Notes under the pieces: model-generated | What the model was told of the DNA's origin: nothing | The model's database searches: none | The model's input: only the letters and a program-made list of their open reading frames with translations | Part shown: positions 20,431 through 32,845 of the stretch, one piece after another | Numbering within the stretch: position 1 is the stretch's first letter | How the letters are laid out: the number at the start of each line of letters is the position of its first letter | Position numbers and translations under genes: made by a program | Source: Takakia lepidozioides | Taxonomy: Eukaryota; Streptophyta; Takakiopsida; Takakiales; Takakiaceae | DNA: 64,000 nt | Assembly: GCA_030704615.1 (NCBI GenBank) | Contig: CM060734.1 | Location: 17,174,001-17,238,000, forward strand | Direction of reading: 5' to 3'

Positions 20431-23400
20431 CCTCAAGTCCCGCATCACGGACTTCGCCATCTCATCCTTCCGGTAAGCCTTTCGGATCTTCCTTGCGTCG
20501 TCTCGCCCCTGTACACCATCATGAGCTGCTGCTTTCTACTTAAAGCATCGGCCACCACATTGTCCCATCCCGGTTTGTACTGGATATCCACGTCGAACAG
20601 TGCCAAAGTATTTTGCCACCTAATTTGTTTTGGGGACAACTTAGGCTGCGTGGCAAAATACTTCACCGTGACATTGTCCGTGAACACCTTCACCGGGTTG
20701 GAACCAATATAGTGGCGCCAAAGCTCAAGGCAATGCACCACCGCCTTCATTTCTTTCTCGTGCGTAGGCCACCGTCGCTCCACTTCATTTAGTTTCTTAC
20801 TTTCGTAAGCCACTGGACGTCCATCCTGCATGAGTACACCCCCAATTGCGAAGTCCGACGCATCTGTATGGATCTCAAATGGATGGTCGAACTCCGAAAT
20901 TTTGAGGACTGGAGCTTCCGCCATCCGCTGCTTCAACTCGGCAAAAGCTTGGCCACAAAAGGTGTTCCATACCCAGACTTTGGATTTACACAGGAGGTCT
21001 GACAGCGGCCCCACAATCTTGGCAAAATTTCTCACATACTTCCGGTAATAGGAGGCGAGTCCTAGGAAGGATCACACTCCCGGGACCGAAGTCGGAGGCT
21101 CCCAGTCCAAAATCGCCCTCACCTTTCTGTCATCCATTTTGATCCCATCCTGTGTAATCACATGCCCCATGAATTCCACTTTTGTGACCTCGAATTCGCA
21201 CTTTGAAGCTTTGGCATACAGATCCCCTTCCCGCAATTTCTGGAACACCCTTTTTAGGTGCTCTAGGTGCTCTTCCTTTGTTTTCGAGTACACCAAGATG
21301 TCGTCGATGTACACGATCACAAAGTCATCCAACCACTCCTGGAAAAGGCTGTTCATTAGCATGCTAAGGGTCGCGGGTGCGTTGGTGAGCCCAAAAGGCA
21401 TCACCAAGAACTCATATGAACCATACCTTGTCCTGCACGAGGTCTTCTCCTCGTCTCCTTCCGCCACTCGAATTTGATGGTAGCCGGAGCGCAAATCGAT
21501 CCGGCTGAAATACTTCACTCCTGTCAACCGATCAAAGAGGTCGTCGATCCTTGGCAAAGGGTACCGGTTTTTGATAGTCACCTTATTTAGAGCCCTGTAA
21601 TCGACACACCCGCAGCATCCCATCCTTCTTGTCTGCGAATAGCACCGGGGCTTCGTAAGGTGACTTACTCGGCCGGATGTACCCCTTTGACATTAGATCC
21701 TTGAGCTGAGTCTTCAGCTCGACCAACTCTCTGTGGCTCAACCGGTAGGGTGCCTTGGTAGGCGGCTCCGATCCCGGTATCACCTCAATCTTGTGGTCAA
21801 CTCCTCTTCGTGGTGGCAAGCCGCTTGGTAAATCCTCCGGCATCACATCTTGGTATTTCTCCAAAATTCCCTTGATCCAATCTGGGCTCGGTTCCCTATC
21901 GCCTTCTCCCTTCACTTGTCTCACGTAAAGCAAAAACTGGGGCTCGTGTAGCTCCTCCACGGCCCACTCATTTGCTGACAACAGGTTTATTCGCCATCCC
22001 ACTGGGTTGGGCGTTTCCGACACTCTTAAAACTTCGCCACCATTCCCACACGGTAGCGTGACTATTCTCTTGCGGCCATCTATGACCGCTCCGGATTTGC
22101 TCAAAAAGGTCATTCCCAAAATGAGATCCACTCCATTGATCTCGCAAATGGTGAAGTTCTCACGTCCCTCCCAACTACCGAGCTGAAGAGGAACATCGAA
22201 CGCCAACCTCGTCGCCAATTGTGGTTCTCCTTTGGCCGAACGCACCTCAATAGAGGCCCCCACATCACTTGTTGGGAGTCCCAACTTCTGTGCCGTTGCC
22301 GGTGTCATGAAGGAGTACGACGCTCCTGTGTCCACCAACAACGACACGTTAGTTCCGGAGATTATCCCACTCACAAACATTAACTGACTCCCTTTACGCA
22401 AGGCGTCAGTTTCCTGATACAACTCATAAGAGTAGTTGCCTACCTTGCAAGTCTTGGCGACCACCGCCTCCACCAAGCGGCTGATGGAAGCTTCAGACAA
22501 CTCCGTGGTTGCCCGAGTCATGTTCAATTGTCTGGGATTCGTACACTTTTTGGCCATGTGCCCGGGCTCCCCACAATTGAAGCACACTCCATCGAAGGTT
22601 GCCTTTTGTCCGCCATAAGACGTCGCACCTGATTTTCCTTTCGGAGCACCGGGTGTCGTCTTGGTGTGTGAAGGCCCTCCCTTCGATTTCCACGTGCCAT
22701 TGTCGCCGCGTGGCCTATCCCACTTCTTTTCCGGTCGAACGGAGTCACCCTCCCACCGGGTCTTCTTGTGGTTCAGCTCCGTACGGCCTTGTCTTTCGCC
22801 CCTAGGGACATCCGAGAAACATTCAGCCCTCTCAATTGCCTCGTTCAAAGTCTTAGGTGGCTTCTCCTCCAACTTCCGTCTGGCCCATGGGGCCAGTCCC
22901 GCCACAAAGTTGAAGACCATTTCTGGTTCTACCATGTCCGCGACTTCGAGCAATAGCACATTGAAAGCCTGAACATATCCCCGAATGTCATCCGTTTGCT
23001 TCAGATTCCTCATTTTGTCCTGGGCGAGCCAGGACGCGTTGAGGGGCACAAACTGTCTCTTCATCAGTTCCTTGAACCCACTCCAGTTCAAGGTTTCCGG
23101 GTTTGGACCTCGGTCATGAAGGCGTTTCTGCCACCATTGTTGAGCATAGCCCCTCAAATAAGTGGGAGCCACTTCCACCCGATCCTCGTCACTCAACTTG
23201 GCTGCCCGGAAGTACTGCTATAGCTCCAAGAGCCAGGTGTTGAGTGCCTTCCGATTTCAGACGCCCTCAAAGGTGTCGGGTTCCTTAGGCTTCACCTTAA
23301 ACTTTGTCTTAGTGGAAGTGGCATTAGCCACCTTCAACACGTCTTTCAACGTCCCGCCAAACTGCGCCAACAACCCTTCCCAAAAGGCTGCTGGCATGGG

Positions 23401-23603
23401 AGGCATTGTTGGTCTGTCGGAGCTCTCTGGAATTCCTCGGGCTCTGACTCCTCAGATTCCTCCAGTTCTTGAGCGGCCTTGTTTTCAAAAGCATGCATCG
23501 CTTCCTCAAACGGCCGCTTTGGTGACACGTCGCCCCCATCGGGCTTACCAGGATCATCATGTTTTGGGCCGTTCCGCTTTCGCTTTGGCTTGCCCGGCCC
23601 CAT
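20431..23603 (-). pseudogene. Chromovirus Gag, protease, RT and RNase H
   Basis: The start is ATG at 23603 (MGPGKPKRK). Gag is broken by a one-base deletion near 23405 and a TAG near 23222. Then come the CCHC knuckle (CFNCGEPGHMAKKC, about 22590-22550), protease (LLVDTGASYS, about 22340), a two-base frameshift near 21610, RT (YIDDILVYS, about 21305), a TGA at 21074-21072 (CGA at the same site, 5100, in the plus copy) and RNase H ([11 protein letters not shown], about 20865). The order and motifs match the plus-strand copy at 2568-6249. Confidence 0.92.
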
Positions 23604-23644
23604 GATGAGGCCGATCCCAAGGACGATCGCATACTGAACTCTAA

Positions 23645-23656
23645 GCTCTGATACCA
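23645..23656 (-). promoter_or_regulatory. Primer-binding site for initiator Met tRNA
   Basis: GCTCTGATACCA on the plus strand is the reverse complement of TGGTATCAGAGC. It lies two bases inside the 5' LTR. Confidence 0.9.
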
Positions 23657-23658
23657 AG

Positions 23659-24377
23659 TGTCGCGCACCTCACTTCGGTAAGCTCCCCTTCAAGTCATAG
23701 TTACTCGCTTTGATGCGCGCGCCTAACTTCCAACCTGGCCGCCAGGCCAACTCGGAGCTTCGGCTGCTCACCGGGATATAACGGTCCCCCTTTCTTCCCC
23801 CAACAGACCCTCCACCAATTTGGGCCTAGTGGAAATTCCCTTTGGTAGATGGCAGTCCGGAATAGCTCCCCACTCCTTGGTCACTTTCCGGCTCGCTCGC
23901 TTACTCACTAGTTTTTGGACACCAACGGGCTTGCACCGTTCTCGGGGTTACTACTCCCTATATATACTTCTGTGACTGTCCGCAGAGGTTCCATAAACAA
24001 CACCATCCTTTTATGGCGAACCACCACGAAGACCCTCGAATCCCGGTGATGAGTCGCGGTGAGTCTTGGCCCACCCACCACGGCCCCATTGGACCGTGAT
24101 GAGTCCCAAGACTCCCCACGACTCCCACCACAAGGTCTCTGCCCCATGGTGAGTCCTATGCCACCCCCACTAAGTCCCGCTAAGCTACCACCACCCCTCG
24201 TGGAACCACCCCCACCGCAACCCGGTGTGCGGGGCTCCACCTATCCTCCGCCTCCTTGAGTGCTTTTGGCACTCAAGGGTGCTTCAGCCCCCGCATCTAT
24301 TGTTGCCACCGCCCCCACCACAAGGGCAGCCCCTCTCGTGTCCCGACCCCCTGCCCTCAAGACAAAGGGCCGCGACA
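23659..24377 (-). repeat. 5' LTR of minus-strand chromovirus
   Basis: 719 bp, TGTCGCGCACC...GGGCCGCGACA. It is noticeably diverged from the 3' LTR, so the element is not recent or its two ends have different origins. Confidence 0.9.
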
Positions 24378-25600
24378 CGGACACATAGGCCTAGGTTGTG
24401 GTGGACCAATCTTGCACCACCAGAGTTGCTCAAGAGAGCCTATGATTCCATTCAACGGCCATCCAACCTCACGGTTGAAGGCATTTTGGACCAAAGGAGG
24501 CAACCACAGAGGGTGCGACATGATGACCGTCCACCTTTGGCGGTGGTCAATCGAGTGGGGTAGCCATGTGCGGCCTTGCCTACACTCATGAGCTTTCCGT
24601 CTTCTCATGCTTTTTGAGACAATGGTCCAGGGTTGATTTGGAACAATGTGCTACAGCAGTTGGTGGAGCCCACTGCGGATGAGCGAGAGCGGACAATGGG
24701 GTTTGCCACGGGCATTACAGCTGTGCCAGCTCTGTCAGAGGCATTACGAAGACATGTATTGGGTCAAGCAATGGATCTAAATTGCTTGACATGGATCATT
24801 GGCTTATGCATGGCTGAGCAATGGAGATTGCAAGCAATGGTGGCTACTTCGATACTCCCATTGGATAGTGCATCCTCCCTGCCAACCGGGACGGTTGAGG
24901 CAGTGAGCAGGGGCGAGCATAGGATCATGGGATGCAAACACCCATGGCAATTGTGGGATGAGATGCGCAAAGAGAGAATCATTGGATCTCTCAAGCAACA
25001 ATATGAGGAGTGGGGAGAGCCATACACGGAGGATCAGTTGGAGGCCAAGGTGGTCAAGGTTCTTGAAGAGGTTGAGAATGTTTCTTGCTTTGAGGATGTT
25101 CTCAAGGTGGCTACGGCAAAGCAAGTAGAGGCTACGTCATAGTCAAGGTGGGCAAACAAGGCCCAAGAGGTTGATATCTAGCAATCAAATGATGCGTCTC
25201 CTACCTCCAAGCCTGGTGTACCCAAGGTTGCAGTCACTGAGGACAATTGGGAACCAGATGTTGGACCTACAGTCACCGGAGGAGAGAGATGGAGGATCCA
25301 GCAATTTCTAAGGGCTCATAGAAATTGCTTAATTGCCTTCGGTTTGAAGGATTTGGGGAGTTTGAAGGGCCGGGAGATTCGTATTGATTTGGCAAGTGAC
25401 ACGCCAATTTTTCGAAGGCCCTACAGGTATAGTAACATTGAGAGGTGATCCAGTCACGGACTATGAAGTTGTTCGAAGCTAGATTGGTGGAGTTGTTAGG
25501 CGGGGAGTATGCCTCGGCAACGGTGATGTCAGCTAAGAAGGATATCTAAGGCAATTGGACAAAAAGAATGATGTGTGGGGACTATTGTCCTGTGAACCAT
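24378..25600 (+). pseudogene. Second copy of methyltransferase retroelement (partial)
   Basis: It starts directly at the chromovirus LTR edge with the methyltransferase motif THRPRLWWTNL and carries the C-terminal part of the enzyme, including the motif X-like GQAMDLNCLTWI (about 24764-24799). It continues into the RT leader (FLRAHRNCL, RRPYRYSN) and the first RT block (MCGDYCPVNH), then breaks off near 25600. Several stops and frameshifts are present. Coding differences from 8630-13472 are numerous, so these are old, separate copies of one family. Confidence 0.85.
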
Positions 25601-25654
25601 ATGGAGGTAAGGTCGGCTGATACCTCATGGTCATGTGATCAATGGCATAACAAG

Positions 25655-25990
25655 AATACAGTTTCCTTGCCCCTTAGATATGAGTCACCCGATTTCGGCA
25701 CTACACAAACACATGACTTGTCCAATTTACCTCTCCATACTTTTGTAAGCTAGCATGCATTCTACATACTGGCCAACCACACCATGCATCACCATTCCAA
25801 ACAAAATATATAACAACACATTTGGAAACGATGTCTTCATAAACAAGATTTGTACAGTACAAGTCTTTGCGATGGGATTTCCTGAGCTAGCTAAGCTGGA
25901 CTAAGCATGCATTTCCTCCCCCACGTTCCAAGGTTGGTGTCCCCATCAATGCTTCTTCCGCTTTTGAGGTCGCCCTTTGAAAGCTGCAAC
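25655..25990 (-). repeat. Chromovirus integrase end and 3' UTR, inverted piece
   Basis: Minus-strand sequence homologous to about 1230-1560: the last codons of integrase (FKGRPQKRKK) and the first part of the 3' UTR. At 25990 the orientation flips. Confidence 0.75.
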
Positions 25991-26606
25991 CTTCTTTGGG
26001 AGTTCTCGTGCTAGTGCGCACCTGGCGCGTGCGCGTACTATAACCGCGCTACCGAGGGGTTGCCTTGGAGTGCGGGCTAATGCGGAAGCTACGTGCTTCC
26101 GTTCACGTACTATAATCGTGTAACCTCGGGACGAAGTCTTAGTGCGGCTTTGGCGTGTTCCCATACCTCAGGCCAGCATCTCAAAACGGGCCCAATTGTA
26201 GTAATTGGGTCGCACGGTTGGTTCAAGGTTATCTTCCTAGTCAAAGGGGTTCCAGGCGAACCCTCGCTCAAGGTGATGCCAAAAAGTGACATCATGAGCG
26301 GTCACAAGCAATGTTGTTGCAGTAAGGCGATTCGATCCTCGGGGAGAATCGTACCTTGGCCATGGAGTGAGCCAAGAAGAGTGCACTGGGTGGAGCTTGG
26401 GAAGCTCTACCATTGGCCGTGACGTGGAGGAAGTCGGCCGAACTAGCTAGTGGGGAGTAAGAGTCAAGTGGGGGTTTGGTTCTTTGCCATGGGACACCAT
26501 CGCACGGAAACAAACCCATTGATGTGAGACGCCACAACTTGGATGTTAGTTTCCACAAACAGTGACAAGTCGATGAGAACATCGACTCCCTGTTGGTGGG
26601 GGTGTG
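25991..26606 (+). repeat. Chromovirus 3' UTR, plus orientation
   Basis: Reverse complement of about 610-1210, running into a purine-rich tract (TTGGTGGGGGTG) and the LTR at 26607. Together with 25655-25990 it rebuilds one 3' UTR with its first part inverted. Confidence 0.75.
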
Positions 26607-27313
26607 TGTCGCGGCCCTTTGCCTTGAGGGCGGGGGGTCGGGACACAAGAGGGGCTGCTCCTGTGGTGGGGGCAGTGGCAACAGCAGAAAAGAAGGCTGA
26701 AGCACCCTTGAGTGCCAAAGGCACTCAAGGAGGCGGAGGCGCTCACTAGGTGAAGCCCCGCAAATCGGGTTGCGGTGGGGGCTCCACGTGGGGTGGTGGT
26801 AGCTTAAGGAGTCGTAGTGGGGGTGGCATAAGACTCACCATGAGGCTAAGGCCTTTGTGGTGGGAGTCGTGGGTAGTCTCGGGGCTCACCACGGTCCATT
26901 GGGGCCGTGGGGGTGGGCCAAGACTTACCGCGACTCATCACAGGGAGTCGAGGGCCGTGGTGGTGGTTCACATGAAAAAGACTTGGCTGTTTGTGAGATC
27001 CCCGCGGACACCTACATAAGTATATATAAGGGAGTAGTAACCCTGGGAACGGTGCAAGCCCGTTAGTGACCAAAAGCTAGAGGACAAGCGTGCGAGCCGG
27101 AAAGCGACCAAGGTGTGGGGAGCTATTCCGGACTACCAACAACCAAAGGGAATTTCCACTAGGCCCACTTTGTCGAGGGTCTCGTGGAGGAGCAAGGGAG
27201 ACCGAGCAGTTGAAGCTCCGAGTTGGCCAGCGGCCAGTTTGGGAGTTAGGTACGTGCATCAAAGCGAATAACTATGACTTAAGGGGGAAGTTACCAAAGT
27301 GAGGCGCGCGACA
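26607..27313 (+). repeat. Chromovirus 3' LTR, plus orientation
   Basis: 707 bp with termini TGTCGCGG...GCGCGACA. No target duplication could be checked because the other end of the element is missing. Confidence 0.88.
27021..27030 (+). promoter_or_regulatory. LTR TATA box
   Basis: TATATATAAG inside the LTR, conserved in all LTR copies; the likely core promoter of the chromovirus. Confidence 0.6.
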
Positions 27314-27529
27314 AATACAACCAGTATTGTACAAATCTTAGAACACACACGGATAACGCAATGCAGCCTGGGGACCGCACGACGTCTGCGCATTTGGTGA
27401 AAATGACGCGCGATGATGGAGTTACACGTGAGGTTTTGATGTCACCCAATCGTGTAACCCACGTTTGAATTGAAAATGTCTAACACCTCTTGGAGCCTGC
27501 CAAATTTTCCCACCACGGGTTACAGACTT

Positions 27530-28190
27530 GGGTTATACGACGCAGGGTTATATGCGTTGGGGATACATGATCTGGGATGACACGATATAGGGGTGACACG
27601 AAAGGGGGTTACACGTCGGGGGTTACAGAGGGTGACTCTACATATGGGGCGGGGCTACATGGCGAGGATTACATGATGTGGGGTTACATGGGGCGGGGTT
27701 ATACGTTGAGGGCTACATGGGGTGACGGTTACATAGGGCGGGGTTATACGGTGAGGGTTACATGAGGTGGAGTTATAGGGGCTGACCTGCGGCGGTTTAC
27801 ATGGGGTGTCACGAGATGGGGTTACAGGGAGCATGGTGGGCTGGCTGGCGGTTACACTGTGAGGGTTACATGGAGCGGGGTTACAAAGGGTGACTCTGCA
27901 CATGGGGCGAGGTTACACGGTGAGGGTTACATTATGTGGGGTTACATGGGGCGGGATTACACAGTGAGGGCTACATGAGGCGGAGTTACAGGGGCTGACC
28001 TGCATGGGGTTACAAGGGGTGTGGGTTACAAGGAACTGGAGTAGCACATTGAGGGTTACACGGTGAGGGTTACATGAGGCGGGGCTATAGGGTGAGGGTT
28101 ACATGGGGCGGGGTTAAGGGGATGACATGCATGGGGTTACATAGGGTGTGGGTTACAAGGAAGATGGGGTTACAGGGAACTGGTGGGCTG
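27530..28190 (+). repeat. GGGGTTACA-type degenerate minisatellite
   Basis: Dozens of variants of GGGTTACA(T/C) spaced about 15-25 bp apart, mixed with GTGAGGGTTACATG and GGGGCGGGGTTAC. No coding meaning: ORFs here are short and repetitive. It lies about 700 bp upstream of the hydroxylase gene. The stretch 27314-27530 before it shows nothing recognisable. Confidence 0.85.
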
Positions 28191-28334
28191 ATGGAACCGG
28201 TGGAATGGTGTTGCAGGATGACAAGGCGGGCGGCGACGCTGATGGGGGTGAGAGCGGGGTTGGGGAGGATTTGACCGAGCCCTGCCGGCTGGCAATCGAT
28301 GGCTGCCGGAGCCCTCAAACCAGTGGTACGGGGT

Positions 28335-28356
28335 GTCAGGCCGGAACGGGCCTGAC
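28335..28356. other. Short perfect hairpin
   Basis: GTCAGGCC (28335-28342) and GGCCTGAC (28349-28356) form an 8-bp stem with a six-base loop. Function unknown. Confidence 0.6.
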
Positions 28357-28888
28357 GCGCTCGCAATTAGTTCTTACATTATTCCTATTATCTTCTTTAG
28401 GGGCAAGGCCGATAAATTTAAATAAATTTTAAACGTTATGTCAATCATTAGCAGGATCATATCATTAATAGTTTCCAGTCATCCATTGGTCGATTACTCA
28501 CACTGGTCCAAAAAAAACATTAATTCCGGGTACATGGCTCCATGCTCTCCATGCCATGCAACCGAAAGGCTTAACCGAGGGTGGTACACGTACACACGTA
28601 CACATACACGTGTATGTGAACTGGGAAGGCTGAGATACGTACATATGCGCTAATGTCAACCCCTAATACGTACGTACATACTGCACGTCACAGGCGGCCA
28701 GTTGGCCCGGTAGCTTGCGGATGAGAAAATGGACGAGTGATGGATGAGAAGAATGGTGAGGTGGAGGGCCAACGTTCTCGAGTAGAAAAAGAAAACAAGG
28801 GCAGGGCAGCTGTAGCTCTCGCAGTGCGTACTTTTTGAGGGAGGAGTGCGAGGATCAGAGGCGAGGCAGTGATTGCAAGCAGAAAGAG

Positions 28889-30780
28889 ATGGTGTGGAGG
28901 GAGAGGTATGTGAGTGATGAGGTGATGGGCACGTTTGCCCCTATTTTAGTGTATTGGATCTATGCCGGGCTGTACAATCTGTTGCCGCCTCTGGAGCGCT
29001 TCAGGATGCATTCTGTCAAGGAGGAGGAGCAGAAGAACTTGGTGACCAAGCCGCAGGTGGTAAGGGGCGTAGTTTTGCAGCAGGCGGTGCAAGCCGTTGT
29101 CGCTCTTGCCATGTTTGCGGTACTGGCCCTGTCTCCTATCTCGCTCCCTCCCTCCCTCGCTGTTGTGTTGTGCTCTGTCTACCAGAGATCAAAATAGGGG
29201 TTTGGCTGGGGGATGGTAATAAGCTTAGTCTGAGCAGAAGTGATGCGGGAGGCCAGTAAATTATCCTGCAATTGAGCTTGTGCTGGTATGAGACGCAAAA
29301 AGGGGCAGGGGGCGAAATCTATCTTTTTTTTGGCTTGAAAGGCTTGAAAGATCATACGGATATGTCAAGGATGATTAATTGTTCGGGTGACAGCAATTGG
29401 AGATTGATCAGCCACGGCTCTGTGATCAAAGTCGGAGGGTCCTGGGGTGGATCCTTTGTATGAGGAACAGGTTATTGCTGCTTTAGTAATTTGTAGCTTG
29501 TCCGCCTCTAGCAACGTGAAATTCAATCTCAGCCCCAAATAATGCCTTGAAATCCTTAGAATACGAAGCTATCCTGATGGATGCAAGGATTTAGAAACTT
29601 CGTCATTTACTGTCTTTCATGTATTGAAACGTTACATTGGATTTGAAGTATAATGAGCAATAGGAGATCTAAGATATGGCAATTTTCACACTTGGTTCAC
29701 CTTAGGAGCTAATCATGTATGCGCACCTTAGGCACTATTGATGCACGTTATAGGAGCACAAGCTTGTTGTTTAGAGAGATTATTCTTAGAAAGTGCTTTA
29801 TACTTTATGTGACATGGTACATCTATCTCTACACCAAAGGTCTATGATGAAGAGAATGAAAGATACCAACAAATCAGATCATTAGTGTGCATGAAATCCA
29901 TTTCCCTGCATTTGTAGGAGCATTCTAGGACTGTGACACCTGTACATTGTTGATTTGATTCTAGGTGACACTCAAATATTGCTAGACTTCCTGAGGTTAA
30001 AGAATATGGTTCAAGCTAATTCACTGCCTAGATTGGGTGAAGGTAGACGGATGTTCTACTTTTAGCTCTTCTCCCTTTTAAACTTATGGTCATGGTTCCT
30101 GTTTCTACTTTGGATGGAGCTAAAAGGCAGGTATAGGTGGGAAAGAGAGCACAAGAAGAGCGCAGAAGGGCCAGTAGGGTTAAGCAGAAGTACTGTGGAA
30201 GGAGTTGCTGATGTAAGCGTTTTTTTGGTTTGGGGGTGTCCAGATGACAGGACAAACAGAGAAGAGGAAGCAGCCATCAATGATGGTACAGACAGGACAG
30301 GTGATGGTAGCAATGCTGTTGATGGATACATGGCAGTACTTCATGCACCGGTTTATGCATACCAACAAGTTTCTGTACAAGCATGTGCACTCTCAGCACC
30401 ACCGCCTGGTGGTTCCCTATGCCTTTGGTGCTCTATACAATCATCCCTTGGAGGGGTTACTGCTGGATACTATAGGAGGTGCTGTCTCCTTCCTTCTCTC
30501 TGGAATGACACCTCGGACCTCTATCTTCTTTTTCTCGTTTGCGACAATCAAAACAGTGGATGATCATTGCGGGCTATGGCTGCCAGGCAATCCATTTCAC
30601 TTGTTGTTCCAGAACAACACTGCATATCATGACATTCACCATCAGCTGCATGGCACAAAATATAACTTCTCACAGCCCTTCTTCGTGATGTGGGATAAAC
30701 TCCTTGGCACCCACATGCCTTTTATTCTTGACAGGAGACCCGATGGTGGTTTGGAAGCCAGACCGGCAAAGGCTGATTAG
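28889..30780 (+). CDS. SBH: Sphinganine C4-hydroxylase (sphingoid base hydroxylase)
   Basis: It hydroxylates C4 of the sphingoid base, making phytosphingosine-type bases or ceramides in the ER membrane. Two exons are proposed: 28889-29119 (77 codons, from ATG in MVWRERYVSDEVMGTF) and 30244-30780 (178 codons, ending TAG), joined in phase across a 1,124-bp GT-AG intron (donor GCG/GTACTG, acceptor TGTCCAG). The product is about 255 residues, close to the plant enzymes. The three histidine boxes of the fatty-acid hydroxylase superfamily are present: HRFMH, HSQHH and HDIHH, with DDHCG between the last two. Hydrophobic segments lie near residues 15-32, 60-77 and 95-110. An alternative upstream in-frame start (TTG, 28835) is unlikely. 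The gene looks intact and is the best-supported host gene here. Splice sites come from frame continuity, not transcripts. Confidence 0.92.
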
Positions 30781-32054
30781 TATCTTTGTCTCTCTCTTCC
30801 CCCTTCTACAAAAGAGAATTGTGCTCTCTTGTATTTGTTCCCACTGGTATGAGATGTAGGTTAGTTAAACATTTTTACGATAGTGTAGACTGGGCAGCTT
30901 GGTGTATACTGGTTGGTGGAGGATAACAAGGATAGAGGGATAGTTAGACGCGTTTAAGCATCCGGCCACGTAAAGTTGTGGCCTTTGCCATTGTGAGTTG
31001 CATAGGAAAAGAGGCTTGCACCCTTTACTTGCAGTCTCCCTCTGAATTGAAGGAGGTCCGTTGTGAGGTAACTTAGTGCATTTAAGCATGAGCTTTGTAC
31101 AGATGGTGAATTAGCCCTCTTGGCTCAGGAAGGCTACTTGTGGGCTTCTGCTCCAATCACCCATATTGCTTGTGCCTTGTTGTGTTTGTGACTTCGGGTC
31201 TGTTTCTTTTTCAAGCATCAGTACTCTGATTCCTTTGATGTCAGTTCCTGTCTTCCACACATGCAATAAGCAGTGAGATAAATCTGGAATTTAGGGAGGC
31301 AATATTTTTTAGTCCAGATGTGATGCAACTTTCGATGTGAAACTACCCACAAACATCTGTAGTGATATTGTGGGTGCCTTGTGGCGGAAGAGACCAACAA
31401 AAATCTAACACAGAAAGTTGACTACTAGACACAAATCTGTTTTGGAGAAATGTTTTCCCATCTTTTGGAGACTCTGCAGTGCCTCTCTCACACAGCTTTT
31501 CCCTCTCTTCCATTGAGTGTGACTGCCATGTTCCAGGTTCCCTCTCTTGGATTTCTTCTTCTTTCCTCATATTGTTTGTTCATTGCATTCCAGATATTTT
31601 TGCCTTAGGACTGTACAAGCTGTCATACAGGTCATACACGTTGTCATATCAAGAACTTTTTGTAATGACTGGGGACAGCCTTGCTGGTAAATGATCAGTA
31701 ATGAGCTTTGAGCTCACTCGTATTGTCCACATGTGGTCAATACAGTCAGCTGAGTTGGACATTTTGGAACTGACACACCCAATATTTTGGATCTATAAAT
31801 AGCAAGACTACAAGTTTTAGACTTGAACATAGGTTTCAGTGTAATAGTAGTTCTTGATGCCTTACTGCCATTATCCCCAGATCACCAGATCCTTCAGATC
31901 AGAAAGTGTGCAGTCAAGTCCCTCCCTGAATTGAGTTTCCTGAGCATAAACTTTTACGTTGAGCAGGTGAATAGCTGTACCTTTCTATGATGACTGGCCA
32001 AGCCCCATTGGTTGTGTGGGGTCCCCTTGATTTGTTGCTCTTTCACGATGGAGT
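30781..32054. other. No gene seen
   Basis: 3' flank of the hydroxylase gene and intergenic DNA. Short ORFs only, none with recognisable domains. No clear AATAAA lies close to the stop codon. Confidence 0.5.
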
Positions 32055-32325
32055 ATTCAGAATATGTCATTCATCATTGAAGGAGTCTTGTTTTTCTTAT
32101 ACAACAATCAGGACCAACACCACCTTTGGTACATACCAGATCAGCATAAACACTTGAGCCTTTAAGAATGAGTTGCAGGTGTTGCAATTCCAAGAGCCCA
32201 GCCTGATAATGTAGACCAGCCAGCATGCTATGTCTATGTTCCATGAATGCACAAAGGTCTGGATCTGGTTTTCCAATCATCTCTCCAAAACTCAATCAGA
32301 GTGGAGTGCTACAATGAGCATAATC
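32055..32325. repeat. 271-bp direct repeat, copy 1
   Basis: Nearly identical to 34297-34567, 2,242 bp downstream. Both contain the same 73-codon minus-strand ORF (MSFGEMIGKPDPDLCAFMEH), which resembles no family I know. Confidence 0.9.
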
Positions 32326-32692
32326 CATACCGGATGAAAAATATGCTCCAGACCTTATAAGGCTATCCAATGATGCTTAAGATAGGCCTTCTTATGCTGA
32401 TTTAACACGGTAAGTACCAAGCGGTAGTTTTTGAACATTGAGGTCAGAGTTCTAAATTTAAAACAGCCCTGGTTACATTGTTTTAACTTAGAGATTACCA
32501 AGCAGCTGGCGTGATGGGCTTTTCAGATTACATAACACTTGTTTTAAGGTTGCCAAGCGATGCCATTGGAACCATCCTTTGAATTTGAAACATGTTCAGT
32601 TTTACTATGTTGACTTGGAAAGTACCAAGCAGTACTTGACTTGGAAGAATACCAAGCAGTGGTCTTGTTGGGGTTTTTCAAAAACACAGGGG

Positions 32693-32754
32693 CTGGTTTA
32701 ACTTATCAAACTAGCCTTTTGGAATACCCTTTGAGTTGGTGTTGTCTATAAAAT
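32693..32754. repeat. 62-bp inverted repeat arm
   Basis: Its reverse complement lies at 34571-34632, directly after the second 271-bp repeat. Confidence 0.85.
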
Positions 32755-32845
32755 AATTCAAAACATGTTCCATCAGGGATTAGAAAGAAGGTATTTCCAA
32801 ACCAGGTAGGCTTAGGAAAATTTTTGTTAATCCCAAACAGATAAT

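Larger units (their letters stand above)
16484..24377 (-). mobile_element. Near full-length chromovirus with internal MULE insertion
   Basis: LTRs at 16484-17212 and 23659-24377 share termini TGTCGCGC...CCGCGACA. Between them on the minus strand lie the primer-binding site, Gag, protease, RT, RNase H, integrase and chromodomain. A foreign segment at 19453-20240 interrupts the RNase H-integrase junction. The flanking 5-mers (TAGAC left, CGGAC right) do not match, and the flanks belong to different elements, so the ends may come from two loci. Several frameshifts and stops make it inactive. Confidence 0.9.

Noticed and set aside
16479-24382. Target-site duplication around the full chromovirus
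   Set aside because: TAGAC and CGGAC share only the last three bases, and the two flanks belong to different elements.
27577-28432. ORFs in the GGGGTTACA array
   Set aside because: Short, repetitive and present on both strands; no start or domain context.
28835-28888. Upstream extension of the hydroxylase start
   Set aside because: It would need a TTG start. The ATG at 28889 gives the normal family length.
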